From positions 124,001 through 188,000 of the forward strand of contig JAHHHN010000003.1 of NCBI GenBank assembly GCA_019359325.1: a DNA stretch of 64,000 nucleotides. The letters run 5' to 3'. The notes beneath the pieces were generated by a model. The model was not told where the DNA came from. It did no database searches and saw nothing but the letters and a program-made list of their open reading frames with translations. This DNA comes from Mojavia pulchra JT2-VF2 (GTDB lineage Bacteria; Cyanobacteriota; Cyanobacteriia; Cyanobacteriales; Nostocaceae). The position numbers were made by a program, and so were the translations under genes. Shown here one piece after another: positions 19,220-28,416 of the stretch. Positions within the stretch are counted from its first letter, which is position 1. Each line of letters opens with the position of its first letter.

Positions 19220-20878
19220 ATGGCAAAGCCAATTGAATTTAATTTATTTGCACCCTACAACAAAGGAGCAGTATTAATTGGTTCTTTTTCCGACTGGAAA
19301 GAAATTCCTATGGAAAAAGGTGATGATGGTTATTTTCGTACTTCTGTTGAATTAGAAGATGGGGAATATCAATATAAATTCCGTGTGCAATCAAACTCAT
19401 GGTTTTTAGAACCAGAACAGTGGGTTGATGTCACAGATCCTTATGCAACTGATATTGACGAATTTGGCGGTAAAGATAATGGTATTGTTCGGATTAAAGA
19501 TGGCGAAAGGATTATCGATACATACGTTTGGCAACATGATGATAAACCTCTACCTGCTGACCACGAGTTAATCATTTATGAATTGCATGTTGGAGACTTC
19601 TCTGGTGGCGAAGATGATCCTTATGCACGAGGCAAATATAAACACGTTATTGAAAAACTAGATTATTTATGTGAACTGGGAATCAACGCTATTGAGTTGA
19701 TGCCAGTTAAAGAATATCCAGGTGATTATAGCTGGGGTTACAATCCCCGCCATTTTTTTGCACCTGAATCCAGTTATGGTTCGACAGCTGGGTTAAAAAA
19801 CCTCATTGATGAGTGTCATGCTAGAGGCATTCGCGTCATTATGGACGGTATTTATAATCACTCAGAAGCTTCTAGCCCATTAACACAAATCGACCACGAT
19901 TATTGGTATCATCACGAGCCTCGTGACCCTGATAATAGTTGGGGGCCTGAGTTCAATTATGAACACTATGACGAAAATTTAGACACATATCCGGCACGAA
20001 AATTTGTCGGTGATACCGTAAGATTTTGGGTTGAAGAATATCACTTAGATGGTATTCGCTATGATGCAGCACGGCAGATTGCCAATTACGATTTCATGCA
20101 CTGGATTGTTCAAGAAGCGAAAAAAGCTGCTGGTTCTAAACCTTTTTACAATATTGCAGAACACATACCTGAAACTACCAGCATTACCAATATCGATGGC
20201 CCAATGGATGGTTGCTGGCATGACAGTTTCCGTTATATAATTACAGAACACATTTGTGGTGATACTTTTGATTTAGAAAACCTCAAAGATGTAATTGACT
20301 GTAAACGTCAAGGCTTCATGGGTGCAACCAACGTCGTAAATTACCTCACCAACCACGACCATGATCGTCTTATGGTGGAACTAGGTAATCGTAATATTTT
20401 TGATGAAGAAGCCTTTAAACGCGTTAAGTTAGGAACAGCGATTCTAGTAACATCTGTTGGCGTACCTTTGATTTGGATGGGTGAAGAATTTGGTGAATAC
20501 AAACCCAAACAACCCGAATCAGCCAAAATTGATTGGACATTACTAGGTAATGGCTTAAATTCTAGTTTGTTTGAATACTATAAAGGCTTGGTTAATTTGC
20601 GTAAAACTAGTCATGCACTCTACACAGAGAATATCGATTTTATCCACGAAAATCCAGAAGCAAAAGTCCTAGCCTACAGCCGTTGGAATGATGGTGGTTC
20701 TCGTGTAGTTGTTGTAGCAAATTTCTCAGAAAACTTCTTAGCTGAGTATCATGTTCCTAATTTTCCCTGTAGTGGCACATGGCACGAGTGGACAGGTAAT
20801 TATGATGTCGAAGCTGGTGATGATGGCATCATAACTGATATAGGGCCCTACGAAGCCAAAGTGTTTGTTTGGCAATAA
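19220..20878 (+). CDS. GH13 alpha-amylase-family glycosidase with N-terminal CBM48-like domain (copy 1)
   Basis: A 552-residue cytoplasmic enzyme with no signal peptide. Residues 5-100 form an isoamylase-N/CBM48-like starch-binding domain (FNLFAPYNKGAVLIGSFSDW). The (beta/alpha)8 GH13 domain follows with all four regions: MDGIYNH (about 208-214), DGIRYDAARQ (nucleophile Asp282), NIAEH (acid/base Glu314) and TNHDHDR (His379-Asp380). The order resembles branching enzyme or trehalohydrolase relatives, but the protein is shorter than GlgB, so it probably trims or transfers alpha-glucan such as glycogen. A close paralogue lies at 26372-28042. A strong terminator follows the stop codon. Confidence 0.88.
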   Translation: MAKPIEFNLFAPYNKGAVLIGSFSDWKEIPMEKGDDGYFRTSVELEDGEYQYKFRVQSNSWFLEPEQWVDVTDPYATDIDEFGGKDNGIVRIKDGERIIDTYVWQHDDKPLPADHELIIYELHVGDFSGGEDDPYARGKYKHVIEKLDYLCELGINAIELMPVKEYPGDYSWGYNPRHFFAPESSYGSTAGLKNLIDECHARGIRVIMDGIYNHSEASSPLTQIDHDYWYHHEPRDPDNSWGPEFNYEHYDENLDTYPARKFVGDTVRFWVEEYHLDGIRYDAARQIANYDFMHWIVQEAKKAAGSKPFYNIAEHIPETTSITNIDGPMDGCWHDSFRYIITEHICGDTFDLENLKDVIDCKRQGFMGATNVVNYLTNHDHDRLMVELGNRNIFDEEAFKRVKLGTAILVTSVGVPLIWMGEEFGEYKPKQPESAKIDWTLLGNGLNSSLFEYYKGLVNLRKTSHALYTENIDFIHENPEAKVLAYSRWNDGGSRVVVVANFSENFLAEYHVPNFPCSGTWHEWTGNYDVEAGDDGIITDIGPYEAKVFVWQ

Positions 20879-20918
20879 ATAGATACGCCTTTACAGGTTT
20901 ATCTATTTAGTAACCAAT

Positions 20919-20946
20919 AAAAGGGGGGAGTACTGCCCCCTTTTTA
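20919..20946 (+). terminator. Intrinsic terminator after GH13 copy 1
   Basis: AAAAGGGGG (20919-20927) pairs perfectly with CCCCCTTTT (20936-20944) around an eight-base loop, followed by T/A-rich DNA. It lies 41 bases after the stop codon: a textbook rho-independent terminator. Confidence 0.85.
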
Positions 20947-21139
20947 TTTACAATATTAATATGGCTAACTGAATTATCCGCACTTGTTTGGTCTAATTAA
21001 ACACGTTTAATTATTATTTTATATAGTAATACAGTAGCAATTTAGAAAAAGTCTTTAATTTTATAATACACTTTGTCTTTAAAATGTGTATATAATTTTT
21101 ACGCTAGAACACAGCAGCGTAAATCACAAGTTCTGCTCC

Positions 21140-22183
21140 ATGCACAACCAATTATTCGACGCCAACATTGAGAATTCTCACGTCTTATTAACTCCCAACG
21201 AAGTAAAAACAAAATTACCTTTAACTCCACTAGCTGAACACACAGTTTTGAAATCTAGACAAGAATTAGAGCAAATTCTAGATTTCCAGGATAGAAGAAA
21301 ATTTATAGTAGTTGGGCCCTGTTCAATCCACGATCCAAAAGCAGCACTAGAATATTCAGAAAAACTAAATATTCTGGCTGAGAAAGTCCAAGACAAACTA
21401 CTGTTGATTATGCGGGTTTACTTTGAAAAACCCAGAACAACAGTAGGATGGAAAGGTTTAATTAACGATCCTGAGATGGATGATTCTTTCCATGTAGAAA
21501 ACGGTTTATTAATTGCCCGTAGCTTGCTTTTACAAATTGCTGAATTAGGATTACCTGCTGCTACAGAAGCTCTAGACCCGATTATACCTCAGTACATTAG
21601 TGAACTAATTGCCTGGTCTGCAATTGGAGCGCGCACAACCGAATCACAAACTCACCGTGAAATGGCAAGTGGACTTTCGATGCCTGTGGGTTTTAAAAAC
21701 GGGACTGATGGTAACATTCAAGTGGCTTTAAATGCCCTGCACTCAGCTAGAAACCCCCACAATTTTCTAGGAATTAATCAAGACGGACAAGTCAGCGTAT
21801 TTCAAACTAGAGGCAATCCTTACGGTCACGTTATTTTAAGGGGTGGTAATCAGCCAAATTTCGATGCAGAAAATGTGAAACTAGTGGAACAAAAGTTAAA
21901 AGAGGCAAGTTTACCACCGCGAATCGTGATTGACTGTAGTCATGGTAATACAAATAAAGACTACAGACGGCAAGCTTCTGTATTTGAAGACGTTACTCAA
22001 CAAATTGTTGATGGCAATACCTCAATAGTTGGCATGATGCTGGAATCGAATTTGTATGAAGGTAGCCAACCGCTTACTTGTAAAAAAGAGGAATTACAAT
22101 ACGGTGTTTCAGTCACTGATAAATGTATTGGCTGGGAGGAAACAGAAAAAATTATTTTAGCAGCCTACGAAAAACTTAAGTAG
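21140..22183 (+). CDS. 3-deoxy-7-phosphoheptulonate (DAHP) synthase, type I alpha (AroF/G/H class)
   Basis: From ATG 21140 the protein has 347 residues, matching the E. coli AroF/G/H class. It shows the N-terminal regulatory extension (LLTPNEVKTKLPL), then FIVVGPCSIHDPKAALEYS, MRVYFEKPRTTVGWKGLINDP (motif split), GARTTESQTHREMASG, PVGFKNGTDG and IVIDCSHGNTNKD. It condenses phosphoenolpyruvate with erythrose 4-phosphate, the first step of the shikimate pathway, and in this class is feedback-inhibited by an aromatic amino acid. A second enzyme of the beta class is at 29097. An upstream GTG (21086) would add 18 unlikely residues. Confidence 0.93.
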   Translation: MHNQLFDANIENSHVLLTPNEVKTKLPLTPLAEHTVLKSRQELEQILDFQDRRKFIVVGPCSIHDPKAALEYSEKLNILAEKVQDKLLLIMRVYFEKPRTTVGWKGLINDPEMDDSFHVENGLLIARSLLLQIAELGLPAATEALDPIIPQYISELIAWSAIGARTTESQTHREMASGLSMPVGFKNGTDGNIQVALNALHSARNPHNFLGINQDGQVSVFQTRGNPYGHVILRGGNQPNFDAENVKLVEQKLKEASLPPRIVIDCSHGNTNKDYRRQASVFEDVTQQIVDGNTSIVGMMLESNLYEGSQPLTCKKEELQYGVSVTDKCIGWEETEKIILAAYEKLK

Positions 22184-22204
22184 TTTTAGTGATACGCAGA
22201 TTAC

Positions 22205-22234
22205 AGCCGCTAGTAAGCATCTAGCGGCTTTTTA
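22205..22234 (+). terminator. Intrinsic terminator after DAHP synthase
   Basis: AGCCGCTAG (22205-22213) pairs with CTAGCGGCT (22221-22229) across a seven-base loop and runs into a T tract. It lies 22 bases after the stop codon. Confidence 0.85.
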
Positions 22235-22399
22235 AGATTGTTTTGAGGTAGGGTATCGTATTACAAATAAAGATAAAAATCGATATGGTATAACAAAAAA
22301 TTTCTGCCATTTAAATTTAAAAAGCTTTTCTTAGATACTGAAAGCATTGCAAAGCACAAAATCAAATTGGTGTACGCAAAACCAATACAAACTAATAAT

Positions 22400-22429
22400 T
22401 TACCTCCTCAATTAAATTTGAGGAGGTAA
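22400..22429 (-). terminator. Perfect 12-bp hairpin between convergent genes
   Basis: TTACCTCCTCAA (22400-22411) and TTGAGGAGGTAA (22418-22429) form a perfect stem with a six-base loop, 66 bases beyond the 3' end of cphA2. The position between convergent genes suggests it ends the cphA2 transcript; the tract after it on the minus strand is AATTATTAG, not a clean T run. Confidence 0.55.
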
Positions 22430-22494
22430 TGTATTGCTATGTAATAATGACATTCACCTCCTTATGCAGATATCTAGAACGCCTAATTTTCTAC

Positions 22495-24405
22495 TTACAA
22501 AACCGTGCCAACTTCTTTCAAATAAACTCGTGTAAATGGTTCCTCTTCTCCCAAGGTGTAATCTTCAATTAAACCCTTGCGGCTAATAGAAATATCGTTT
22601 CCTTTTCTAATCACCACAGTAGAACCATCAAAAACATCCCGCACTAACATCATTTCAGGCTCAGTGGGATTATCTAGAACGACCATGTTACTACCCTGGT
22701 AAAACATACCATCCTTTTCCAGGATATCTCCCCCATACTCGGCAATCAGTAAATCCAGTTTTGGATTACGTAACAAACTTTGGATGTTGCTGTTGTAATC
22801 TTTACTGATTACTTTTTTCGAGCGATTTACGAAAACTGCATCACGGCAAACAGCACCAATTATCCAGTCAGGATGTTGCAAAAGAATATGGTCAATCGTT
22901 TCTTGCAGTTCCTGAACTGCAATTTTATTAAAGGTGATAATTGGTATTCTGGCATCTGTACCTGACTCAAAGAAAGTTCCCAGAATATGGGAAGGTACAT
23001 CAACGCTTTCTCCAATAGCAGGGTTAAGATGCATCAAAATGCCAGGTGCGGCGTTGATTTCTAAGATGGCAAAGTTGCCAGATTTCCACGATTCTGAAAG
23101 ACTTGGAGCAATGACATCAATACCAAGGCAAGTCAGGCGGAAGTGTTGGGCAATGTCTTGCGCCAAAATAATATTGTCATGGTGAACTGTATGCGTTGCA
23201 TTAATACTCATACCGCCAGCTGAGAGATTAGCTACTTTACGCAGATACACAGTGCGGTCTTTCTCAACGACGCTATCCAACGACAAGCCTTGTTCTTCTA
23301 GGTACAATTCCATCGCGTCATCACGCTGGATTTTGCTCATTGGCGAAGTGGGTGTATCCAAACGAGCAGGTTTGCGATTTTCTTGTCTAATTAACTCATC
23401 AATCGTTGAATATCCATTGCCTACAATCGATGCTGGGCGGCGTTCGGTTGCGGCGATGAATTTACCATCAACACATAGCAAGCGAAAATCTGATCCAGAT
23501 ATGCTTTTCTCCACAATTATTCGTGTGGGTTGTTCTTCTGGAATCGCAGCAAGTGCCCGATCATAAGCAGATTGTAATTCTAGGGAGTCCTGCACATCAG
23601 CCGTCACACCAATTCCTTTGTGACCGACTACAGGTTTGACTGCAACGGGATAGCCAATTTCTCTTGCTACTGCTAGGGCTTCCTTTTCGGATACAACAAT
23701 ATCGCCCTTTGGTACTGGGAAACCTAACGTGTGTAGAAAAGCTTTGCAGTCATCTTTACGAGTTGTAAAGTCAGAATCAATGTGACTATCACAGTCAAAA
23801 GTTGTTGCTACACCACGAATATGGTTTTTTCCATAACCATATTGCATTAGTCCTTCTTCCCACAGGTAAAAAACTGGAATACCTTTAGCGTGGGCTGTCC
23901 GCAATAAGGCGTATACTGTAGGGCCACCGTAGACAGATTGTCGAAATCTATTTTGTAGCCGCACTAACTCCTCATCAAATAGAAAGTCTGCATCTCGGTC
24001 TATGGCTTCAAACCAGTCCCATACAAAGTAGACTACTCCTTTAGTAGTGCGTTCATGAAGCGACTCTAGAGCAATACGCACATCATTTGAAGATGATTTT
24101 ACACTCCAGCGGCTTAAGTGTAAACCCATGTCCAGCTTACCTACTTCTGATGCAGTTTGGGCAAACAAATGGGCATAGGATTCGTATTCTTGATTGCCTA
24201 AATGTGGGTAGCGATCGCTAATAATTGAAACATACTCCTCAATAGGCAGAGGTTTTCTATACTCACTCACAACAAAATCGAATACTAAAGCCCCTACATT
24301 CAAATAAGGGTTTGCGCCAATGTAATGGTTGAAGTGGAAAATATCGAATACATCAGTTTTTCTGGCATTGATGCGGACTGCATCGGTGCTTTTTTCTTGC
24401 AGCAT
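22495..24405 (-). CDS. cphA2: CphA2-type cyanophycin synthetase (ATP-grasp, degenerate Mur-ligase end)
   Basis: A 636-residue protein related to cyanophycin synthetase but about 240 residues shorter than CphA1 (roughly 870-900). It has the N-terminal domain (about 1-210), a complete-looking ATP-grasp region (about 215-480: DCKAFLHTLGFPVPKG, YPVAVKPVVGHKGIGVTADV, IVEKSISGSDFRLL, CLGIDVIAP, AILEINAAPGILMH) and a short C-terminal remnant. At the place where CphA1 has the Mur-ligase P-loop (GTNGKTTT) this protein reads RIPIITFNKIAVQ, so the arginine-adding module cannot work in the usual way. CphA2 enzymes are known to re-polymerise beta-Asp-Arg dipeptides. It is divergent from cphB, as in the cph2 locus of Anabaena 7120. 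Confidence 0.88.
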   Translation of the reverse strand: MLQEKSTDAVRINARKTDVFDIFHFNHYIGANPYLNVGALVFDFVVSEYRKPLPIEEYVSIISDRYPHLGNQEYESYAHLFAQTASEVGKLDMGLHLSRWSVKSSSNDVRIALESLHERTTKGVVYFVWDWFEAIDRDADFLFDEELVRLQNRFRQSVYGGPTVYALLRTAHAKGIPVFYLWEEGLMQYGYGKNHIRGVATTFDCDSHIDSDFTTRKDDCKAFLHTLGFPVPKGDIVVSEKEALAVAREIGYPVAVKPVVGHKGIGVTADVQDSLELQSAYDRALAAIPEEQPTRIIVEKSISGSDFRLLCVDGKFIAATERRPASIVGNGYSTIDELIRQENRKPARLDTPTSPMSKIQRDDAMELYLEEQGLSLDSVVEKDRTVYLRKVANLSAGGMSINATHTVHHDNIILAQDIAQHFRLTCLGIDVIAPSLSESWKSGNFAILEINAAPGILMHLNPAIGESVDVPSHILGTFFESGTDARIPIITFNKIAVQELQETIDHILLQHPDWIIGAVCRDAVFVNRSKKVISKDYNSNIQSLLRNPKLDLLIAEYGGDILEKDGMFYQGSNMVVLDNPTEPEMMLVRDVFDGSTVVIRKGNDISISRKGLIEDYTLGEEEPFTRVYLKEVGTVL

Positions 24406-24753
24406 TGATAATAAACCTTTAGCTAAACACCCTGAAGTCCGGACGCTGATTGCGTTTATCCAGACTCATCGATTGTCAATTAATTCTCCTTAGTTTTTGG
24501 GGAGCGATCGCTTTGCTGCTGATCCGAGTATAAAACTCAACCTTTCTTGGCACAGCCTAACCCTACTGCCAGACTTTTTCAGCTATCTAAGGGTATAATC
24601 AAGCCCTATAAGTTTTCATTACTCAGTCAGAACTAGGCAAAGAATAGTTTTCATAGCAATATCACCCATAAAAAATATAACCTTTGAAAGGTGCGAGCTA
24701 CTCTAAAATTTTATATACGTATAATAAGGATCTTAGGAGACAGCAAAGAAAGT
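24406..24753. promoter_or_regulatory. Divergent control region between cphA2 and the cphB side
   Basis: A 348-base region that must carry the promoters for cphA2 (minus) and the small gene plus possibly cphB (plus). I searched by eye for the NtcA consensus GTA-N8-TAC and found no exact match. One HIP1 octamer (GCGATCGC near 24503) is present. A purine-rich AGGAGA about 13 bases before ATG 24754 may serve as its ribosome site. Confidence 0.4.
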
Positions 24754-24957
24754 ATGAACAGCACACAAGTTGCTCTGAGAAATGAAGTTCGGCAACTTGC
24801 TGATGAAGCTTTTCACAACAAGCTTATTTCTGGTCATGGAGATGGCCCAGACAGCAACGAGTACCAAATAGTATATCAGGGCAAACCCAGGCATCTTCCA
24901 TTAGAGCAAGCACGTTTTTTCTTAATTAACTTGCTTTATAGAAGTCGGCTTCATTAA
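24754..24957 (+). CDS. Small conserved-position protein in the cyanophycin cluster, unknown
   Basis: From ATG 24754 this encodes 67 residues (MNSTQVALRNEVRQLADEA at the start). It is soluble, with predicted helix at both ends and a charged turn (GHGDGPDSNEYQ). It sits between divergent cphA2 and cphB. I recall a short gene (asr0572) at the same place in the cph2 locus of Anabaena 7120, which supports it being real, but no function is known to me. The frame is open upstream to 24691; ATG 24754 has the better ribosome site. Confidence 0.65.
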   Translation: MNSTQVALRNEVRQLADEAFHNKLISGHGDGPDSNEYQIVYQGKPRHLPLEQARFFLINLLYRSRLH

Positions 24958-25065
24958 ATAATAACCATCTGGCTGTAGATGTTTAAATCATGGCAATAAA
25001 GCCAAAATTTTAAAAGAAGATGTTTTGCTGCTGATGGCTGGAGTAAAGAGCAAAAATAATTAAAC

Positions 25066-25094
25066 AAGCCTCTAGAGTAATTTTCTAGAGGCTT
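25066..25094 (+). terminator. Hairpin between the small gene and cphB
   Basis: AAGCCTCTAGA (25066-25076) pairs perfectly with TCTAGAGGCTT (25084-25094). AT-rich DNA with a T run about 10 bases on follows. It would separate the small gene from cphB, whose own promoter would then lie in 25095-25290, an AT-rich stretch where no specific site was recognised. Confidence 0.65.
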
Positions 25095-25293
25095 ATTAAA
25101 CTGATTTTTTAATATTATTTATAAAAATTAATGTTTTACTGAAAAATAATATTTATTATTTTAAATTTGAAGATTGGAAATATCTACATAACCAACAATT
25201 TTAAAGTTAATTTTTGAATCTACCAAATGGACGATTTTATAGTTCTAATTGTCATGTTTTATTGAAATGGATTAACTAATCTCAGGTGACATC

Positions 25294-26148
25294 ATGGTGG
25301 CGAGCGAAATGAAACGGCAACTAGTGATTATTGGTGGTGCTGAAGATAAAGAGGGAGATTGCCAAATTCTACGGGAGTTTCTGCGACGGGCAGGGGGAAC
25401 GAAGGCTAGTATCGTCATTATGACAGCGGCAACAGAACTCCCAAGAGAAGTTGGAGAAAATTATATTAGAGTGTTTGAGCGCTTGGGAGCGGAAAGTGTT
25501 CGTATAGTTGATACAGAAAGCCGTGAAGATGCATCTTCATCTACTGCTTTAGAAGCGATTGAGAAAGCAACTGGAGTCTTTTTTACCGGGGGAGATCAAG
25601 CTCGTATTACCAGCATTCTCAAGGGTACTGTACTCGATGAAGCTATTCACCGACGGTTTGCTGAAGGCATAGTTGTGGCTGGTACAAGTGCGGGTGCTGC
25701 CGTAATGCCTGACAAAATGATTGTAGAAGGCGATTCGGAGACAAATCCGCGGATTGAAATTGTTGACATGGGCCCTGGTATGGGCTTTTTGCCAGGAGTG
25801 GTAATTGATCAGCATTTTTCACAGCGTGGTCGCCTGGGACGCTTAATTTCGGCTTTGTTACAAGAACCTGCTGACTTAGGATTTGGCATTGACGAAAATA
25901 CCGCTATGGTAGTGACCGATAACCAAATTGAAGTGATTGGTGAAGGTGCAGTCACAATTGTTGATGAGTCAGAAGCTACACATAACAATATTGACGAAAT
26001 CTTGAAAGATGAGCCTTTAGCTATTTTCGGCGCTAAACTTCATATCTTGCCACATGGCTACAAGTTTGATCTAAAAAGTCGCAGGCCTATCCTACAGAAC
26101 GCTTCTATAGCTGATGCTTCTATACCTGTTGGTTCAGCAAATAGCTAA
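25294..26148 (+). CDS. cphB: Cyanophycinase
   Basis: A 284-residue serine exopeptidase of family S51, similar in length to Synechocystis CphB (about 271). The nucleophile is Ser132 in AGTSAGAAV and the histidine is His174 in IDQHFSQRGRLGRL, the same residue numbers as in the Synechocystis enzyme; the substrate-contact set Asp172, Gln173 and the arginines after it are also present, as is TGGDQARI (about 98-105). It degrades cyanophycin in the cytoplasm to beta-Asp-Arg dipeptides. The divergent CphA2 could use those dipeptides again. The C-terminal tail (about 265-284) is extra and variable. Confidence 0.95.
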   Translation: MVASEMKRQLVIIGGAEDKEGDCQILREFLRRAGGTKASIVIMTAATELPREVGENYIRVFERLGAESVRIVDTESREDASSSTALEAIEKATGVFFTGGDQARITSILKGTVLDEAIHRRFAEGIVVAGTSAGAAVMPDKMIVEGDSETNPRIEIVDMGPGMGFLPGVVIDQHFSQRGRLGRLISALLQEPADLGFGIDENTAMVVTDNQIEVIGEGAVTIVDESEATHNNIDEILKDEPLAIFGAKLHILPHGYKFDLKSRRPILQNASIADASIPVGSANS

Positions 26149-26371
26149 CTTTAATTAGATGCATTTGAATTAAGTGGGGAGTCAATATTTATCGATTAGT
26201 AATGTCTATTTTTATCAGAATCCCCCAACTAACGCCCGGAAAATAGGGTTGAAATAGTCCCATTTTTCAGGAAATGGGGGGGATTCATGATTTTATTCTT
26301 AATCAAAAACAGTCGTTTCCTACAAGCAAATTTTCTTCAATGGAACTCTAGACATTTTCTAACAGGTTGAG

Positions 26372-28042
26372 ATGGCAAAGTTAATTGAATTTAAATTGTT
26401 TGCTCCTCGTAACAAAGGAGCTGCCTTAATCGGGTCATTTTCCGAATGGCAAGAAATCCCAATGGAAAAAGGAGAAGACGGTTATTTTCGCACCCAAACA
26501 GAACTAGAGGACGGTATTTATCAATATAAATTTCGTGTTCAGAGTAAAAGTCCTAATTTTGCACCTGATGAATGGGTAGAAGTCATCGACCCTTATGCAA
26601 CAGACGTTGATGAACAAAAAAAAGTCGGTGTATTGCAGATTAAAAATGGTAAGCGAATCGTTGATAGTTATATTTGGCAGCATGACGATACGCCATTACC
26701 AGAAAATAAAGAATTAATAATATATGAAATGCACGTTGCTGATTTTACTGGCGGCGAGGTTGATAGTGAGAAACGAGGAAAATATTTAGATGCTATTGAA
26801 AAGTTAGATTACCTACGAGAATTAGGCATTAATGCAATTGAATTAATGCCAGTGAATGAGTATCCTGGAGATTATAGCTGGGGCTACAAAATACGTCACT
26901 TCTTCGCTACAGAATCTAGCTATGGTTCAACAGCAGATTTAAAGCGATTTATTGATGAGTGCCATAGTAGAGGCATTCGGGTTTTCATTGATGGAATTTA
27001 TAACCATACTGATGAAGAGTGCCCGTTAATGCTAATTGATAGAAATTACTGGTACTACGAACACATGCATTATCCCGAAGACCCAGAAAATTACTGGGGG
27101 CCAGAGTTGAACTACGATAACTATGACGAAGAATTAGACGTTAAACCTGCTTGGAAATATATCGGGGATGTAGTGCGCTTTTGGGTGCAAGAGTATCACA
27201 TTGACGGAATCCGCTATGATGCAGTGCGCCAATTAGCTAACTTTGAATTTATGGACTGGCTTGCCCAACAAGCAAAAAACAATAGTGTCCGCAAGCCGTT
27301 TTACAATATTGCCGAACACATTCCTGACACCAGCAAAGTCACAGCACCAGAAGGGCCAATGGATGCTTGCTGGCATGAAAGTTTTCACTACTTTATAGTT
27401 CCACATATTTGCGGTGAAAAATTTGACTTAGAAAATCTCAAGCAGGTCTTAGAACCCAGACGGCAGGGTTATAAAACTGCTACAAATGCGATAAATTATT
27501 TGGCAACACACGATCGCGAACGTTTATTTAGAGAATTAGGCGAATCGGGTATCTTTGATGAAGCAGCATTTACACGAGCCAAATTAGCCGCTGTGCTATT
27601 GATGACAGCGATGGGTGTACCAATGCTGTGGATGGGAGAAGAATTTGGTGAACATAAGCGCAAAAGCCAAAGCGTTACTCAACCAAAGAAAATTGCTTGG
27701 CCGTTGTTAGAAAAAACCGAAAACCACGATTTATTTGAGTATTACAAAAAACTCATTGCCCTCCGTACAAAGAACCTAGCTTTGCAAAGTGATTATATAG
27801 ACTTTTTCCACGAAGATGTAGAGGCAAGAATTTTAGCATATGCCCGTTGGGATGGGCAAGATTCTCAAGTCGTAGTTGTAGTAAATTTTTCTGATGAAAA
27901 TTTAACTCAATATCATCTTCCCAACTTCCCCATTGCTGAACATTGGCAAGATTGGTTCGCCAACTATCAAGTAGAAACTGGGGATGATGGTATGGTTACT
28001 GACCTACAACCCTACACAGCCAAAATATTTGTTTCCCAATAG
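26372..28042 (+). CDS. GH13 alpha-amylase-family glycosidase with N-terminal CBM48-like domain (copy 2)
   Basis: A 556-residue paralogue of the enzyme at 19220, alignable nearly end to end. The CBM48-like part (FKLFAPRNKGAALIGSFSEW) and the four GH13 regions are intact: FIDGIYNH, DGIRYDAVRQ (Asp283), NIAEH (Glu315) and ATHDRER (His380-Asp381). The differences are clustered: region IV reads ATHDRER instead of TNHDHDR, the last third has an insert (HKRKSQSVTQPKK) after the EEFGE motif, and the region after the CBM is shorter. This points to divergence in substrate or product size. Expected role: cytoplasmic alpha-glucan metabolism. rpsO follows 93 bases downstream in the same direction. Confidence 0.88.
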   Translation: MAKLIEFKLFAPRNKGAALIGSFSEWQEIPMEKGEDGYFRTQTELEDGIYQYKFRVQSKSPNFAPDEWVEVIDPYATDVDEQKKVGVLQIKNGKRIVDSYIWQHDDTPLPENKELIIYEMHVADFTGGEVDSEKRGKYLDAIEKLDYLRELGINAIELMPVNEYPGDYSWGYKIRHFFATESSYGSTADLKRFIDECHSRGIRVFIDGIYNHTDEECPLMLIDRNYWYYEHMHYPEDPENYWGPELNYDNYDEELDVKPAWKYIGDVVRFWVQEYHIDGIRYDAVRQLANFEFMDWLAQQAKNNSVRKPFYNIAEHIPDTSKVTAPEGPMDACWHESFHYFIVPHICGEKFDLENLKQVLEPRRQGYKTATNAINYLATHDRERLFRELGESGIFDEAAFTRAKLAAVLLMTAMGVPMLWMGEEFGEHKRKSQSVTQPKKIAWPLLEKTENHDLFEYYKKLIALRTKNLALQSDYIDFFHEDVEARILAYARWDGQDSQVVVVVNFSDENLTQYHLPNFPIAEHWQDWFANYQVETGDDGMVTDLQPYTAKIFVSQ

Positions 28043-28135
28043 TAGCAGTCAAGTGGATTCACCCTACAGCTTGAGGGCTGTGATATTATGAGAGACTGCT
28101 GCATAAATTTAGAAAAATCGGAAATTGAATCGATC

Positions 28136-28405
28136 ATGGCCCTGACGCAACAGCACAAACAAGAAATCATTTCTAACTACCAAGTTCACGAAACTGATAC
28201 CGGCTCTGCCGATGTTCAAATCGCCATGTTAACTGAGCGCATCAACCGCCTCAGCCAACATCTCCAAGCGAATAAAAAAGACCATTCTTCTCGCAGAGGG
28301 TTGTTAAAGCTGATTGGTCAGCGCAAACGCCTTCTATCTTATGTTCAACAAGAAAGCCGGGAAAAATATCAAGCTTTGATTGGCCGCTTGGGAATTCGTG
28401 GTTAA
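28136..28405 (+). CDS. rpsO: 30S ribosomal protein S15
   Basis: From ATG 28136 the protein is 89 residues ([19 protein letters not shown]), the standard S15 length, with the conserved [34 protein letters not shown] (split here) and [12 protein letters not shown] at the end. It binds 16S rRNA early in 30S assembly. An ATG at 28088 would add 16 residues that do not belong to S15. The PAM68-type gene starts 11 bases after the stop, so both are probably one operon. Confidence 0.97.
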   Translation: MALTQQHKQEIISNYQVHETDTGSADVQIAMLTERINRLSQHLQANKKDHSSRRGLLKLIGQRKRLLSYVQQESREKYQALIGRLGIRG

Positions 28406-28416
28406 GGACATCGCTT

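Noticed and set aside
24406-24753. NtcA binding site for the cyanophycin genes
   Set aside because: No exact GTA-N8-TAC was found in the divergent spacer; weaker sites cannot be judged by eye in AT-rich DNA.
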